Assembly (NCBI GenBank): GCA_009746045.1 | Contig: RPFO01000106.1 | Span: 52,501 to 116,500, forward strand | DNA: 64,000 nucleotides | Reading direction: 5' to 3' | Origin: Mesostigma viride | Taxonomy: Eukaryota > Streptophyta > Mesostigmatophyceae > Mesostigmatales > Mesostigmataceae | Translations under genes and position numbers: made by a program | Shown: positions 24,961-49,297 of the stretch, piece by piece | Layout of the letters: every line of letters begins with the position of its first letter | Numbering within the stretch: the stretch's first letter is position 1 | The notes under the pieces: model-generated | Seen by the model: the letters and a program-made list of their open reading frames with translations, nothing else | What the model was told of the DNA's origin: nothing | The model's database searches: none

Positions 24961-25327
24961 ATTGGTGATTAAAAAAAATTAAATTAAATTATAACATGCC
25001 TCCGTGGGGAGGTCATGTAGCACATATTCCATGATGGATGGGGTGGAGGAAGCCGCGTGATCGAACTATCCTAACTCTAAGCTATCTAGAAAATCCTAAC
25101 TACACTACTCATCAAAAACGCCTCCTCCGCTTGGGGGGAGGTGGCTTGCCCACAGGGTCGGGCGTGTGCGCCTTGACAATCTTCTTCCACCGCGTCTTGT
25201 CCTGCATGGCAGTCCAAAGACGGGAGAGAGAGTGGATGCGGTGCTCAAACTGGGCTGGGACCACTAGGTCGTCCAGCAACATCTGAACGTAGTTGGTGAC
25301 AGGTTTCCCTACCCTTTTGGGAATCAA
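24960..25327 (-). mobile_element. LINE family B fragment: ORF C-terminus and 3' end
   Basis: On the minus strand, 25327 to 25112 encodes a C-terminal peptide with WTAMQDKTRWKKIVKAHTPD and a basic tail. It is followed by a 3' region that ends in a hairpin (core CTCCGTGGGGAG, near 25000-25012) and an AATTTAAT-type tail near 24970. The same arrangement occurs at 51720-51960 (KIVQAHTPAPVGKPPPPKR) and, more diverged, at 29830-29990, where the tail reads KWAQVIEDNEPPPVGKR. Confidence 0.65.
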
Positions 25328-25434
25328 GTTTCGTTTAAGTGGCCAGCCGGAGCGGCTGCTTAGGTTTTAGCGGACAAGTGTTCGAAGCGCGTCATTGGTG
25401 AATTACTTGGGAACTTGGGTTTCCCCGCGACTCC

Positions 25435-25970
25435 AACCGCACGTTCAGATTTCCAAATCTCAAGTAAAGTTCGGCGCAACTTTCTGAACGGGGGCAGTTG
25501 ACGAGCAGCATTCCTCCGGACGAATGAATTGCGTTCCATACTTGCGCAAAATTTTGAAAGGTAGCTTGCGTGCAGCCCTACTAAAATTTGCGCGGACGTT
25601 CAGATTTCCAAATCTCGGGTAAATTTCGGCGGAACTTTCTGAACGGGGGTAGTTGGCGGGCAGCGTTCCTCCAGACGAATGAAATGCGTTCCATACTAGC
25701 GCAAAATTTTGAAAGGTAGCTTGCGTGCAGCCCTACTAAAATTTGCGCGAAGTGTGGGACTGAAAATTCGTAACGGAAACGTTTTGGTAGTTGCCGTCAC
25801 TTCCTTTTGTGCAAACGTGTGGGAGTGAAAATTCGTAACGGAAACTTTTTGGTAGTTGCCGTCACTTCATTTTGCGCGAGTGTTGGGCTGAAAATTCGTA
25901 ACGGAAACTTTTTGGTAGTTGGCGTCACTTCCTTTGGTTCGACTGAAAATTCGCTGAAATTCGCTGAATT
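25435..25970. repeat. Tandem duplications of about 158 bp and about 70 bp
   Basis: A unit starting ACGTTCAGATTTCCAAATCT occurs at about 25441 and again at about 25599, with few differences over about 158 bp. A second unit with AAAATTCGTAACGGAAAC and GGTAGTTG(C/G)CGTCACTTC follows in about three copies (25748-25935). No frame is conserved across them. Confidence 0.8.
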
Positions 25971-26049
25971 CGTACCGTAGCCTAATTTTTAGTACCTCGA
26001 AGTGACGGGGCACCTAAAAATTTGCCCACAAGTACACTTGGCAGCGCGC

Positions 26050-26260
26050 TCACTGGGAAAAATTGTACAGCCGCTCCGGCGGGCCACTTGAACGAATTGT
26101 AATAGTGATGTCCTCGGGGCCAGGCCAGGTCAGAATGTGCCGCCCTGGCTGGCCAAGCCGCTGGGGGCCGGCCAGACCAAGGGTGGTACGGTCGACCTGG
26201 CTGGTGCGGGCAAGGTGTCCTACAAATGCAAACAAATATGTACCACTGAAATCAGGCATT
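26050..26260 (-). mobile_element. LINE family B fragment (ORF near its C-terminus)
   Basis: The minus strand encodes VGHLARTSQVDRTTLGLAG followed by QRLGQPGRHILTWPGP. The same peptide is encoded at about 61265-61385 (plus) and, more diverged, at 30010-30130 (minus). A VGHLAR-type motif is common near the C-terminus of LINE ORF2 proteins. Confidence 0.65.
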
Positions 26261-26269
26261 TTCGCGGGA

Positions 26270-27100
26270 CGAAGGTGAAGACGACGGCGATGGCGGCAGG
26301 TAGATCTCGCCAGTTTTCGCGCGAATTTCAGTGGCTGTTGGGTGGCACGACCATGATGATGTGTTCAAAGGTTGATAATTAGGTTTCTACGAGTTTGTTG
26401 AGGTACTGGGGCAAAGGAAACGTAGTTTTTTCCAGTTTCTCACCCAACTTTCATGCGGAAACCCTGGAAACCGGCATAAATATTATTACGTCAAGACTCG
26501 GGTCTGCTGCGGCACCATGCTTGCACTACATTTCGCCACCGCGGAAACCCAATTTATGCGAGAATGTGGTTCCGTCAATACGGCGGGGGTTACAAATTCA
26601 ATTTCGAAGTTCGGCACCGTCGGATACCAGTAAAGCAACACTTGTTATCTAGAATCGCGCCATTTGGCATCAATTGGCCAGTTCTGAAAATTTGATGAAA
26701 TCTCTAGTCCTTGGTCGAAGATTTCCCTCCGATTCCGATGACGAAATTTGAGTACGAATTTCTTAGTACAGTCCACCGTTTTGTTCAGTTCAGTATATTC
26801 CCACGCCGCTTGCTGACCTGACGGAGGCCGAATTCGTACTGAACACTAGCGCAAGTGCGCTCGATACTAAAAATTGCTACTTCCGAGATGTCTGACGGAA
26901 TTTCTGCTAGGTCCATGCTTTGGTACTGGACGGATGCTGATATTCACTGTGGCTCTGTCCGAACGAGGAAAATTGTCAGAAATCTACTCTCGATACGAAC
27001 GTAACGAAATTTCCAAGTATCTGACGCTCGGAGACCTGCCACCGTTTTCCCCTACTTGACCGACCCACATTCCCCGCTAAAAAAGGTGTCCTAGGCGGCG
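26270..27100. other. Spacer without recognised gene
   Basis: No convincing exon or repeat was seen. It may be degraded 5' sequence of the retroelement whose ORF starts near 27110. Confidence 0.3.
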
Positions 27101-27109
27101 AAATGTAGT

Positions 27110-27624
27110 GTGGTATTTCCACCGACGACCATCGACGCCATCGCTACGAAGCTCCAGGAGCTGGAAGACCTCCGCCAGGCTCAACAACAGGAGGCCACCG
27201 ACCGCGCCCGCCGCGACTGCCGGGTGGTGCTACGTCGCTTCCCCCAGAAGCCAGGTGAGACGTCAACCTCCCTTGCCGACGAGCTTAAGGACCAGCTCCT
27301 TACCCTCATGGGCCTGGTAGGTGAGGTAGAACTGCGTGGGTGCCACCGCCTTCCCCACTCACGGGACAAGGCGGCTCCCCCACCAGTCCTGCTCACCTTC
27401 CCTTCCCGTGAGGACAAGCAGCGGTTCCTCTCTCGTCGCAAGCGGTTGCACGACCTCACACCTGGACGCTGGATGACGACCTGACCCCCGCTCAGCAGCA
27501 GCAGCGACGTGACCTGTGGCCTGAATACCTCCGCCACAAGCAGGACCCCCAGAAGCCCAAGGTGTACTGGAGGGGCGGGGACCTGATGATCAACCACAAG
27601 ATGTGGACGCCCCCAGCGGGCTAG
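27110..27624 (+). pseudogene. LINE ORF1-like protein fragment, frameshifted
   Basis: The first frame (27110-27484) starts MVFPPTTIDAIATKLQELED, coiled-coil-like, and runs to a segment with LLTFPSREDKQRFLSRRKRL. It then leaves frame; the next frame (about 27468-27624) continues with LDDDLTPAQQQQRRDLWPEY and ends at a TAG. The arrangement of a short coiled coil, an RRM-like segment and a basic C-terminal DLTPxQQ block is that of L1-type ORF1 proteins, which bind RNA. One or two bases lost near 27470 would explain the break. A 3'-UTR-like block with the hairpin and (TTAA)n tail follows at 27838-28052. Confidence 0.55.
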
Positions 27625-27837
27625 AATAGCTTGTAGCCCTAGCTTGACTTCATTGGTAGTCACTGCCGCCATGGCAGCCATGCTTAGAATGTTTGCCTAG
27701 TTGTGCCACCTTACCTAGTCACGTGCACCGCAAACGCACGGTACACAACCAGGCCATAGCCCGATAGCTTAGTCCTTGTACAGCCATGCTACGTCCTGGC
27801 TTCGATCAGATTACTTGCCCACGCTCCTTGTTATGAT

Positions 27838-28052
27838 ATGCTCACACGGGTCTTATTGCACCCGCACAGTATGCCGGATCGTTAGCGTGTCCGTTTAGCT
27901 AGCGCGCCCGAATGCAGCTGTGGCATGCCTTTGGCATGAAGGAGACTGGGGGTCTCTGCCCTTTCTCCTGTTGTGCACACACAGGGATTAAAAGCACTTC
28001 GGTGCTCCGTGACTCCCCAACGGGAGCACGTGTTTTAATTAATTAATTAATT
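27838..28052 (+). repeat. Retroelement 3' end, direct copy 1 (hairpin plus TTAA tail)
   Basis: About 215 bp closely matching 29562-29780. It ends with the hairpin GTGCTCCGTGACTCCCCAAC-GGGAGCAC followed by TTTTAATTAATTAATTAATT. A structured 3' end followed by a short microsatellite-like tail is characteristic of several LINE clades and of SINEs that borrow their 3' ends. Confidence 0.75.
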
Positions 28053-28388
28053 GGTATTTCCATGGTGTTTCGACTTCTTAACACATGTTTATTCATTCCG
28101 AACGCCCGGACTCTCGGCTAAACCGAGATTTGTGCAGACTTTTATTGGGTAGCTCCGGGCATGATGGTGCCTGCGAATAGCGCAAGGCGTGACCGTGGCT
28201 ATTGCTACGGTATGCTGTATTTTCCTGGAAATGGCCTCTGCCACCGGTTCAATAGTGCTTGCAGGCGTAAGTATATCGTGTTTCTACCTAGTTTCTGCCA
28301 GTTTTCCACTTATTTCTACCGACCTCTGCCCAGCCTCTCTAAGACCGCCATCCTACTCGACGTTGCTTGCATGTCAGCCATAGCAGGT

Positions 28389-28528
28389 CCTATAGTCAGC
28401 GAAAGTTGGTGCGAGAGGTCCCCAGTTCGATTCCGGTCGGATTCATTTGCAGATCGCGTTTTTCCGCGTTTTCCGCGGCCCGGCACTGAACGCAACTGGT
28501 TTTCACCTTTGCGGAGTGCCTGATCAGA
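28389..28528 (+). mobile_element. tRNA-like SINE, copy 2, with 9-bp target duplication
   Basis: The copy is flanked by ATAGCAGGT at 28380-28388 and again at 28529-28537, a perfect 9-bp duplication. It has the same D-arm-like segment, the B box AGTTCGATTCC and the same 3' part as 20372-20514, with a few differences. The duplication shows that this copy moved as a unit of about 140 bp. Confidence 0.75.
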
Positions 28529-28814
28529 ATAGCAGGTTGCAGTTGTGCAGTATTTAAGTGCTGTATATACGTCGTCAAGCCGTGCATATATCGTGAGGAT
28601 CGGATGTTGATGGTTTATACTGCGTTGATTGTGCAAGAAGATCAGCTAGGTGCCCATAAGCATGGTGTATAATCATGTGTTGTTAGCATCTTGCCACCAT
28701 TTGCTAGCATGCATTCCAGCGTCATCTTTGCCTGCATGTAAGCTCATGGATCACTCAACCTATCCAAGCCTTGCATTACACGTGCCTCTTTCTTTCAGTA
28801 TTGCACGCGTTATG

Positions 28815-29280
28815 GATTGAAATGGACATGGGGGGCCTAGGCCTCTCCGTGATTTGGAAGAAGATGATGGACAAGGCCAAGTGGGCCCAGGTCATAGAGG
28901 ACAACGAGCCCCCCCCAGTGGGGAAGCGCCCGCGTGTGCAATCCCGTGGGAGGCACGCCAGACAGCTCCCCTAGGGCAGCGTGCGGCTGTCTAGATAGAT
29001 GTTGTCGTTAGAATGCTGTCATTAGATAGATGTCGTATGTAGCTGATGTAGATAGATTAGACCGGTAGGACTGTTTGCACCCATCCATCCATCCATCCAT
29101 CCATCCATCCATCCATCCATCCATCCATCCATCCATCCATCCATCCATCCATCCATCCATCCATCCATCCATCCATCCATCCATCCATCCATCCATCCAT
29201 CCATCCATCCATCCATCGGGGTGAATGCTCCGTGACTCCCCAACGGGAGCACGAGTCTAATGAATTAATTAATTAATGGA
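28815..29280 (+). repeat. Foldback structure, left arm (LINE family B 3' end)
   Basis: The arm encodes MGGLGLSVIWKKMMDKAKWA and the PPPVGKR tail (28822-28974), then a UTR-like part with repeated TAGATAGATG, a (CCAT)n array at 29081-29217, the hairpin (GTGACTCCCCAACGGGAGCA) and AATTAATT. Inverted counterparts lie at 29381-29560 (UTR, short CCAT run, hairpin) and 29815-29990 (ORF tail). Confidence 0.75.
29081..29217. repeat. (CCAT)n microsatellite
   Basis: About 137 bp of uninterrupted CCAT within the left arm of the foldback. The inverted arm has only about four units (about 29444-29463), so the array expanded in one arm after the arms arose. Confidence 0.95.
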
Positions 29281-29380
29281 ATGAAAACCCAGCACCTCCG
29301 TTCCCACGAGGCATGTGCTCAACACGTTGTGAGAGTGGATGATGCTTTGGCTATGGCTGCCTGATTCAGTCATTAATTAA

Positions 29381-29560
29381 TTAATTAATTAATTAATTAG
29401 ACTCGTGCTCCCGTTGGGGAGTCACGGAGCATTAACCCCGATGCCGGATGGATGGATGGATGGGTGCAAACATTCCTACCGGTCTAATCTACATTGGCTA
29501 CATACTACATCTATCTAACAGCATTCTAACTACAACATCTATCTAGGCATCTACTTGTTA
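29381..29560 (-). repeat. Foldback structure, inner right arm
   Basis: This is the inverted copy of 28985-29270: the hairpin reads GTGCTCCCGTTGGGGAGTCA (about 29406-29425), followed by a short ATGG run and the complement of the TAGATAGATG block. The (TTAA)n runs of both arms face each other across about 29260-29400. Confidence 0.7.
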
Positions 29561-29561
29561 T

Positions 29562-29780
29562 GCCCCGCTTACATGGGTCTTATTGCACCCATAGTTTGCC
29601 GGATCGTTAGCCTGTCCTTTTAGCTAGCCGCGCCCGATTGCAGCTGTGGCATGCCTTTGGCATGAAGGAGACTGGGGGTCTCTGCCCTTTCTCCTGTAGT
29701 GCACACACAGGGATTAAAAGCACTTCAGTGCTCCGTGACTCCCCAACGGGAGCACGTGTTTAATTAATTAATTAATTAAT
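29562..29780 (+). repeat. Retroelement 3' end, direct copy 2 (hairpin plus TTAA tail)
   Basis: This block is nearly identical to 27838-28052, including GGCATGCCTTTGGCATGAAG and the terminal hairpin with (TTAA)n. It points toward the minus-strand LINE that ends just to its right, so two retroelement 3' ends converge here. Confidence 0.7.
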
Positions 29781-29799
29781 CTATCTAGGCAGCCGCCCA

Positions 29800-31830
29800 C
29801 TGCCCTAGGGGAGCTATCTGGCGTGCCTCCCGCAGGATTGCACACGCGGGCGCTTCCCCACTGGGGGGGGCTCGTTGTCCTCTATGACCTGGGCCCACTT
29901 GGCCTTGTCCATCATCTTCTTCCAAATCACGGAGAGGCCTAGGCCCCCCATGTCCTCTACTAGCTGTTCTTTGAAGGTGCGGGCCTTGCGGCGTCTAACA
30001 TCACTGGGCCCAGCCCACGCCCGTCAGGAGGTGCCGGCCAGGCTGGGCTGGTCGCAGTCCTGCGGGGGGGCCACGTGAGGTGTCTACCTGGTTGGTGCGA
30101 GCTAGGTGCCCTACTAGCTGCAGGCGGCGTTGCTCAATGGTGCTGGTGATATAGGGCATGCCCTGGTACAGGTCCGTCCTCATTGCGGACATGAGCAGCA
30201 TATCCTACTCTGAAAATGGAACGAAGCATGCTGGTGACCGCGCCGTCCAGCTTGCGGGCCAGGTCGGCGGTGAGGGTCCACGTCTCGGCTCCATACGTGA
30301 GAACAGGAAGGACGAGGACCTTGAACAGGTCCTGTTTCTCGATCTTGCCCAGGGGCTTGCGCCACAGGGCCCGGTACTGGCGTAAAGCGTGCCAGGCGAG
30401 GGAGATGCGATGGTCCACATCAACCTCGCAGCTGGGGAGCAGGCTGCCCAGCAGCTTAACGCGGTCCCGATACAGGACTCGAGAGCCGTCTAGGAGATAG
30501 AGGGGCGGCGGTGAGTTGGTGAGCCCAACCGCCAGGGCCTCTGTCTTCTTGCTGACCTCAAGCCCCACTGCACGGGCCTCGAGAGCCAGGCAGTCAAGCC
30601 ATGTCTGCACGTGCTCAGTGTCCTCGAAGAGGGTGGTGTCGTCTGCGTAGATGATGTCTGCCAGCCGAATCTCCGTGTCCGCACCGCCATGCCAGAATTT
30701 GTTAGCAACCAGCTGCACTCCTGGTTCCCTGCCCACGATGCGGGCAAATCGCTTGCGCGCCTGAATCATTACGTATTCGACAACAATAATGAACAGGTAG
30801 GGCGACAGCACGCAGCCCTGCCAAACGCCCTTCTGTAAAGGGCATGGGGGCGTGGTCCCGTAAGAAGTGCGCACCGAGGTGGTGGACCCTTCATACAGGT
30901 TGCGGATGACAGCAATCAGGGGGCGGGGGATCCGGAACAACTCGAGGATGTCCCAAAGCGCAGGCCAGAAAACCGAATCGAAGGCTTTGATGAAGTCCAC
31001 CAGCACAAGGTGCAGAGGGGACTCACCAGGCTGAAGGCGTTGCAGTTCCTCCACCACTGGTCGGCGAGTAGCGAAGAGCGCCTGTACTGTGTTGCGACCT
31101 GAACGGAAGCCGTGCTGAGTCTCGCTGAGGTGACCGTCCAGGGCCGTGCGCAGGCGGTTCAGGATGAGCCGCATAAGAAGCTTGAGGGGGGCACTTTGAA
31201 TGCACACCCCTCTGTAGTTGCCGGGGTCGGCAGGCGACCCCTTGTTCTTGTACAGCATCGTGCGAAAACTGTGTTGCCAGGCCGCTGGAGGTGGTTGCGA
31301 CGACAGCAGAAGGCGGTTGCAGATGTTCCGGAAGAGCAGCATAACACCTGTGTCCTCGAATTCGGCTGCAAGTTTTACAACTGCGGCCGGAATCTCGTCA
31401 GAGCCGGTGGCTGCGTCATAACGCAGGCGCTGGACCGCCTCCGTGACCTCGCGAGAGGTGCATGAAAGGAGGCATGTCAGACGGGTCGCCAAGTGGGCCG
31501 ACCGGCGACCAGTGGGGGGACTAGGTAGTCCGCCGCTGACCTAGGCGGGGCAGGGGGCCCAGCGGGGCCGGCCAGGGCTGCCGGGCGGGCGGCGGCGGCT
31601 GGGAGCAGGGGTCGGGGGCGGCGCAGCTGTCCCCACGACCTTGCCGCCGTGGCCGTGGCCCAGGTACGAAGCCGCTTGGCTGGGGCGCCGGGGACGTCGT
31701 GGCGGTGGGGCCGGCCAAGGCCGTCCGGGTGCCCGAGGCGCTTGTACCAGAACCAGGCCCCTTTGCCGTCGTGCTTCTGCTGGCAGCTGCGCAGGTCCTT
31801 GACCATCTGCTGAGCATCTGCCTTCTCAGC
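29800..31830 (-). pseudogene. LINE family B reverse transcriptase, 5' truncated
   Basis: The main frame (31492-30134) is a reverse transcriptase: ATGSDEIPAAVVKLAAEF, NYRGVCIQSAPLKLLMRLIL, LVDFIKAFDSV, KGVWQGCVLSPYLF and the catalytic YADDT box, then VLTYGAETWTLTADLARKL in the thumb/C-terminal part. Upstream (to about 31830) a different frame carries DLRSCQQKHDGKGAWFWYKR, so the frame is broken near 31490. Downstream, VGHLARTNQVD (30130-30010) and the tail WKKMMDKAKWAQVIEDNEPP (29990-29830) are in further frames. No endonuclease domain is seen. Fragments at 24960, 26050, 28815, 51720 and 60870 belong to the same family. Clade (Jockey/RTE/CR1-like) cannot be fixed by eye. Confidence 0.85.
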
Positions 31831-32600
31831 CTGCTCGTAGGCGGCCCTCAGTCATATTAGGTCAGATTCAGTCATATTAGGTCATCCATTCATGATGTTT
31901 GATGCATGTTTGATGCTGTATAACTTATACAACACCTATTTTCAACGTTTTGACCCTCCAAGCTCACTATGGCCCCGTTTATGGGGCTCGTGTCGTTGCG
32001 TCATGTTGTGAAGGGCTCTCATTTTTCCCACTGCGTTGTACTGCGTTGTAATTGTGATGCTAATGAAAAATAGCTCCAGTGGCCCAATGGGCCTGAGTTT
32101 TGTTTCACAGAGCCTGCATATGTTGCCCATAGCTCGTGCAAGAAGCCAGATTTTTTTCATGAACCATTTGTGAATAAGCACATGACTTGTGACCTAGGGT
32201 CAAGAAATCGCGGTCATGGTCAGACCCCCCTGTATTCAAACCAGTGTATCTCTCTAATGAATTAGCATTTTGTAGGTCTGAGTAGCTCAAAAAATCCTTT
32301 GATTTATGGGCTTTCAGGAAAGTATATACATGACCATGAAAAAAAAATTTCCTTAGGTGCTATACGCGTTCTAAAAAAAGCTTACAACGCGATATATCGC
32401 GTTCAAAAACACGGGTTAATTAAAGGCCCCGGGTTTTATTATTGTTTTAATTAAAGGCCCCATACCAGCAGTTGCCTTTGCATTATTTAGCCATGTACAT
32501 GTGTGCCTATGATGTGCCCCACACCAGATGATGCCTAGCTCTATTTAGATATGCTGTGCCCATATGCAGAGAGCTACTCTCTGCTGAGAAGCCATGCCAT
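31830..32600. other. Spacer without recognised gene
   Basis: The stretch contains a short repeat TCATATTAGGTCA (two copies near 31853 and 31872) and two copies of TTAATTAAAGGCCCC (about 32415 and 32445). No gene is apparent. Confidence 0.3.
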
Positions 32601-32818
32601 AGCCATTGTTTAGCCATGCTGATCTTCCACCCCATGCCAGACCCCTAGCTCTGATGAAACATGGTGGTGCAGGTGCACTTGGTGCACCTAGTGCAGGTGT
32701 AGTTTACACCCTACCCTTGCAGGAAGTAGCCCAGAATGCATTAAAAGCCATATGCCCCTCCTCAGGGATATGTGCACTACATGTACGCCCACTGGAGTCA
32801 TGTTCCTAATTAATTAAT
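32600..32818 (+). repeat. Retroelement 3'-end family C, copy 1
   Basis: About 215 bp that is inverted relative to copies at 61409-61640 and at 51975-52097 plus 60737-60860. Shared blocks include the CCCTTGCAGGAAGTAGCCC segment, AATGCATTAAAAGCCATATG and the terminal CATGTTCCTAATTAATTAAT tail. Confidence 0.7.
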
Positions 32819-33217
32819 GCGTGCCATGGTCAACTAGTAATAGTACAGGCTTGTGCTGGTAGTCTCTGAACTGGACAATAGCCAGCTAAAACAATTGCGA
32901 GCAAAGCAGAGAGGGTATGCCTGCAGAACGTCTCTTGGCGGTGTGTAGTTTGGCTTACAGCCATGCAGGCACGCACAAATGGTCATGAAAACCATAAATA
33001 AAGGGCCATGTATATCTTGTCGCATGAATTTCAGGCACTTGTTGCACAGATTCTTTTATTTGCTCGCGATCTCACCACCTCGCAAAGCAAAATATCAGTC
33101 GTCCTTCACACCTGCAGAGCACATGTCCAGAGTGGGGCGAGGATGAGAACAGGGAGCAATATACTTCGTTGTCATACAGAAGAGTCACTGTCCACGAAAA
33201 CCACCGCTGTGGACCTA

Positions 33218-46328
<13,111 letters not shown>

Positions 46329-48935
46329 GCGGCCAGCTAACTTTATCTAAGCAGATTGCAGGTTGGAGTGGCATCCACACGCCCATGTCTTGACGAGCTC
46401 ACCGTTGCGCTGAGAATGAATTATCGCACCATCATCATGAATAATAAATCTGATAATTTTTTTGCCGTTTTTGCTATGCTAACCGCTAAGCATATACCGC
46501 TGATAATTTCCTTCATAGGTAGCCACCTAAATTCTGCAGTTCGCAGGTACACCGGTACACACCTAATTTGGGTAATTTCGATGAATACGGTCGGATGTAA
46601 AGGGAGTCGTAAAAACAAAATCGAGTACCGTGGTTAGTTGCGGGTATCTTTTACAAGTTGGTTTGTGGCAGGATACTTTCTGCACACATGCGGCATGGGA
46701 ATCAACAGCAACAACAACAACAACAACAACAACAACAAGAACAACAACAACTTTCTGAGATTCAAACCTTGTAGTTGAGACTTGAGAGGTTGTACGCTGT
46801 AGGTACGGATTCGTATCATTTGGTACGTGACTTACGGTCTCTTCCGGTATTATTGGGCAACAAGGGGCACAGGGCTTGGCTCAGTTGGCTGCCCAAGTGC
46901 CCATGTGCGGCGTGAGCAACAACACCACAACAATGCACATCTATCCCACCCATTTACTCTCCCAACGTTTTACGACCGTCAGATGGGTGAATCTGACGGA
47001 CGGACGGACAGGTACACCCGAGAACCGCACAGATGTAGCCGAAATCCGCACAGATGTAGCCGAAAAACCGCACAGATGTATCCGACAAACCACATAGACG
47101 CGACGCGAGGGATTGGGGCCGTCGGATGGTGGAGGCGTTGTCCCCAACCCGAGGGGCGACGGGTTGACAAGGGTAAAGGTGGCGCAAGCCACCGGCGGTG
47201 GGTGGGGGCGGCCAAGCGCCTGTGGCGCGGTGAAACAACAATATACGAAGGCAAAATGAAAAAAGTTAAAACGTTAGCCGCCGACAATCTGGAGCGTACG
47301 ATGATGGATCCAACGGCCGCGATAAACCCGCTAAGTTAGCGGCTCGGGTCGTCCGTCCAGAATACTACAAAATACTACACATAAACAACCAATCCAAAAC
47401 AAGCAAACTACGGAAAACAAACGGCCTTCGGCCGCAACGGTCACAAATCCAACGGAAACGACCCGAAATCGATACATAACACCACCGAAACGACGCAGCC
47501 GCAGGCCACGCCGCCGGACGAAAAAAACGAAGTGACGTGCTCCGCGAGCAATTTGCTGGCTGGCGATGGCAGGAAACGTACGCTAGAAAATTGGGATGGG
47601 GAATGCGCAGCCATGGTTTTATACGTCAAAATTTTATGTTTGAAGAGCAAGTACGAAATTTTCTGAGCTGGAGGTGCGTCAACGGAGTGACTGATACCTG
47701 CGTGGGAGAGGTCCGCGTCGCTATGGCGACCTGGAAATGGAATGTCGTTGTAGATTTAGGTATTGTAGTATCATGCTTAATTGCTTTACGTACTGGGTGC
47801 CTCGTAAAATCAGTTTGCTGTTCGTGGAAGGCGTGGGGCCGACGAGTTTCTGGTGTCATCATATTGGAAAGAACTCTGGATTTTTTGCCACGGGACGTAA
47901 CTGGCGATGCCGATGGTGAGGCGTACTACCTACCGGGGTACTACCTGCTCTCTTTCTGATGCATTTTCATGGTTGCGTTCTTTCCATTTCGCCGAATCCA
48001 TCTAGTCGCAGACATAGCGTAGCGTTGCGTTTTATTAGCCGTGCAGGACGCCATCTTCATGGTCCTTCGAATGTCCTGTGTGAACGTCCGTTGCCCAAGG
48101 ATCTGTGATGCTTTTTTCTGGAATATGCTGGGCTTGGAAAGCCCCTCTGGATGCTTGCTGTCACGGGTTTGGGGCGTCATTTACATTCATGGTGCTTTCT
48201 GCGTAACTGCTGACTTGCTTCGCACGTGGATTTTCACTGGACTGAAGAGCGCGTCTGCTAGCATGTTTACGTGGTGTATATGAAGGTGATCAATCAACTA
48301 TTTGTTTATTATATGTTGACAATAGATATATGTTGTTTATTATATGTTGACAATAGAAGGTGTGTTATATATTTCTTCATCAAGCATGTCAAAAGTAATC
48401 TCCACTCGCTTACAACCTGAATTTTGCTTTGCTGGGTCTGCTGTGTTTGTGTCTCACTGTGCAGGCTATCCCCTTGGTTGATCGGCAACCAGCGGGTGCT
48501 TTTTGGTGGCAGCGGGGCCTTATACTCTTCTTGGCGTTTTTCATCCATGGCATGTCAACCAACGCATGCATGCCAGCCCCTAAACAAGAAAACACTAAGT
48601 CACCAAAGAATGGAATTCAGGGCATCAATGGTCATGAGCAGGGTAACAGCAGCATTAATATTAAATGGGCATGATGTCAACAGGAAAACACTAAGTCACG
48701 TGAGGGAAGTCTTTTTATGATCCCAAACAGCCTGGACGTGGCCGTGTGCCGAATTAATTTGTGTAGTCCGCGCATTTCCGGCGCAAGTCGCCGGCCGGAC
48801 CTTGTGACAGCGCCAGAATAATTATTAACATTGTATGACTTTTGTAGGTAGAAAAATGTCTGTGGAGACGCTGTGCGTCGCGCTAAAATATTTTAATATA
48901 ATTTTAATGAAAAGTTTGAAATGTTTCGTAAACCT
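46329..48935. other. Intergenic region without recognised gene
   Basis: Divergent promoters for the LRR gene (left) and possibly the SDR gene (right) must lie near the ends. Inside I see a (CAA)n run at about 46705-46745, a short tandem repeat CCGCACAGATGTAGCCGAAA (about 47024-47085), and an open frame of 140 codons at 47537-47959 that I cannot assign. The region 47100-47340 is GC-rich with no known motif. Confidence 0.35.
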
Positions 48936-48939
48936 TACC

Positions 48940-48968
48940 TAAGCTTAGCCGCTAGGCGGCTAAGCTTA
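48940..48968. repeat. Perfect 29-bp palindrome upstream of the SDR gene
   Basis: Arms TAAGCTTAGCCGC and GCGGCTAAGCTTA flank a TAG centre, with no mismatch. It lies about 330 bases before the SDR start codon and could be a cruciform, a dimeric regulator site or a hairpin in a long 5' untranslated region. Confidence 0.85.
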
Positions 48969-49297
48969 GCCAAACCACATGTGCACATCGAGACTATATC
49001 AAAAAAAAAAAACATCACACCACAACAAAGGAAGAAAGCTGTCGTCAACAACAACAACACGGTAGCAGAAAGGTGTACAGGCTGCACGGCACAACAGGAT
49101 TACAGTCTGGATCATGGTTTCGGCAAAGTCGGAGCCAAACTTAACGACACGTGGCACCGGACAGCGTTGATGACAGATATCATATCTCTCGTGCAATTGA
49201 TGAACTTCATCGCTGCAAGATTGAGACTAGCACGCTCGTTACCGACCCACCGCAACACACGCTGCCTTGTCTGGTAACCCCGACCTTTTCCTCAAGC

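Noticed and set aside
47537-47959. 140-codon open frame between genes
   Set aside because: No recognisable motif, no splice context, composition not clearly exon-like.
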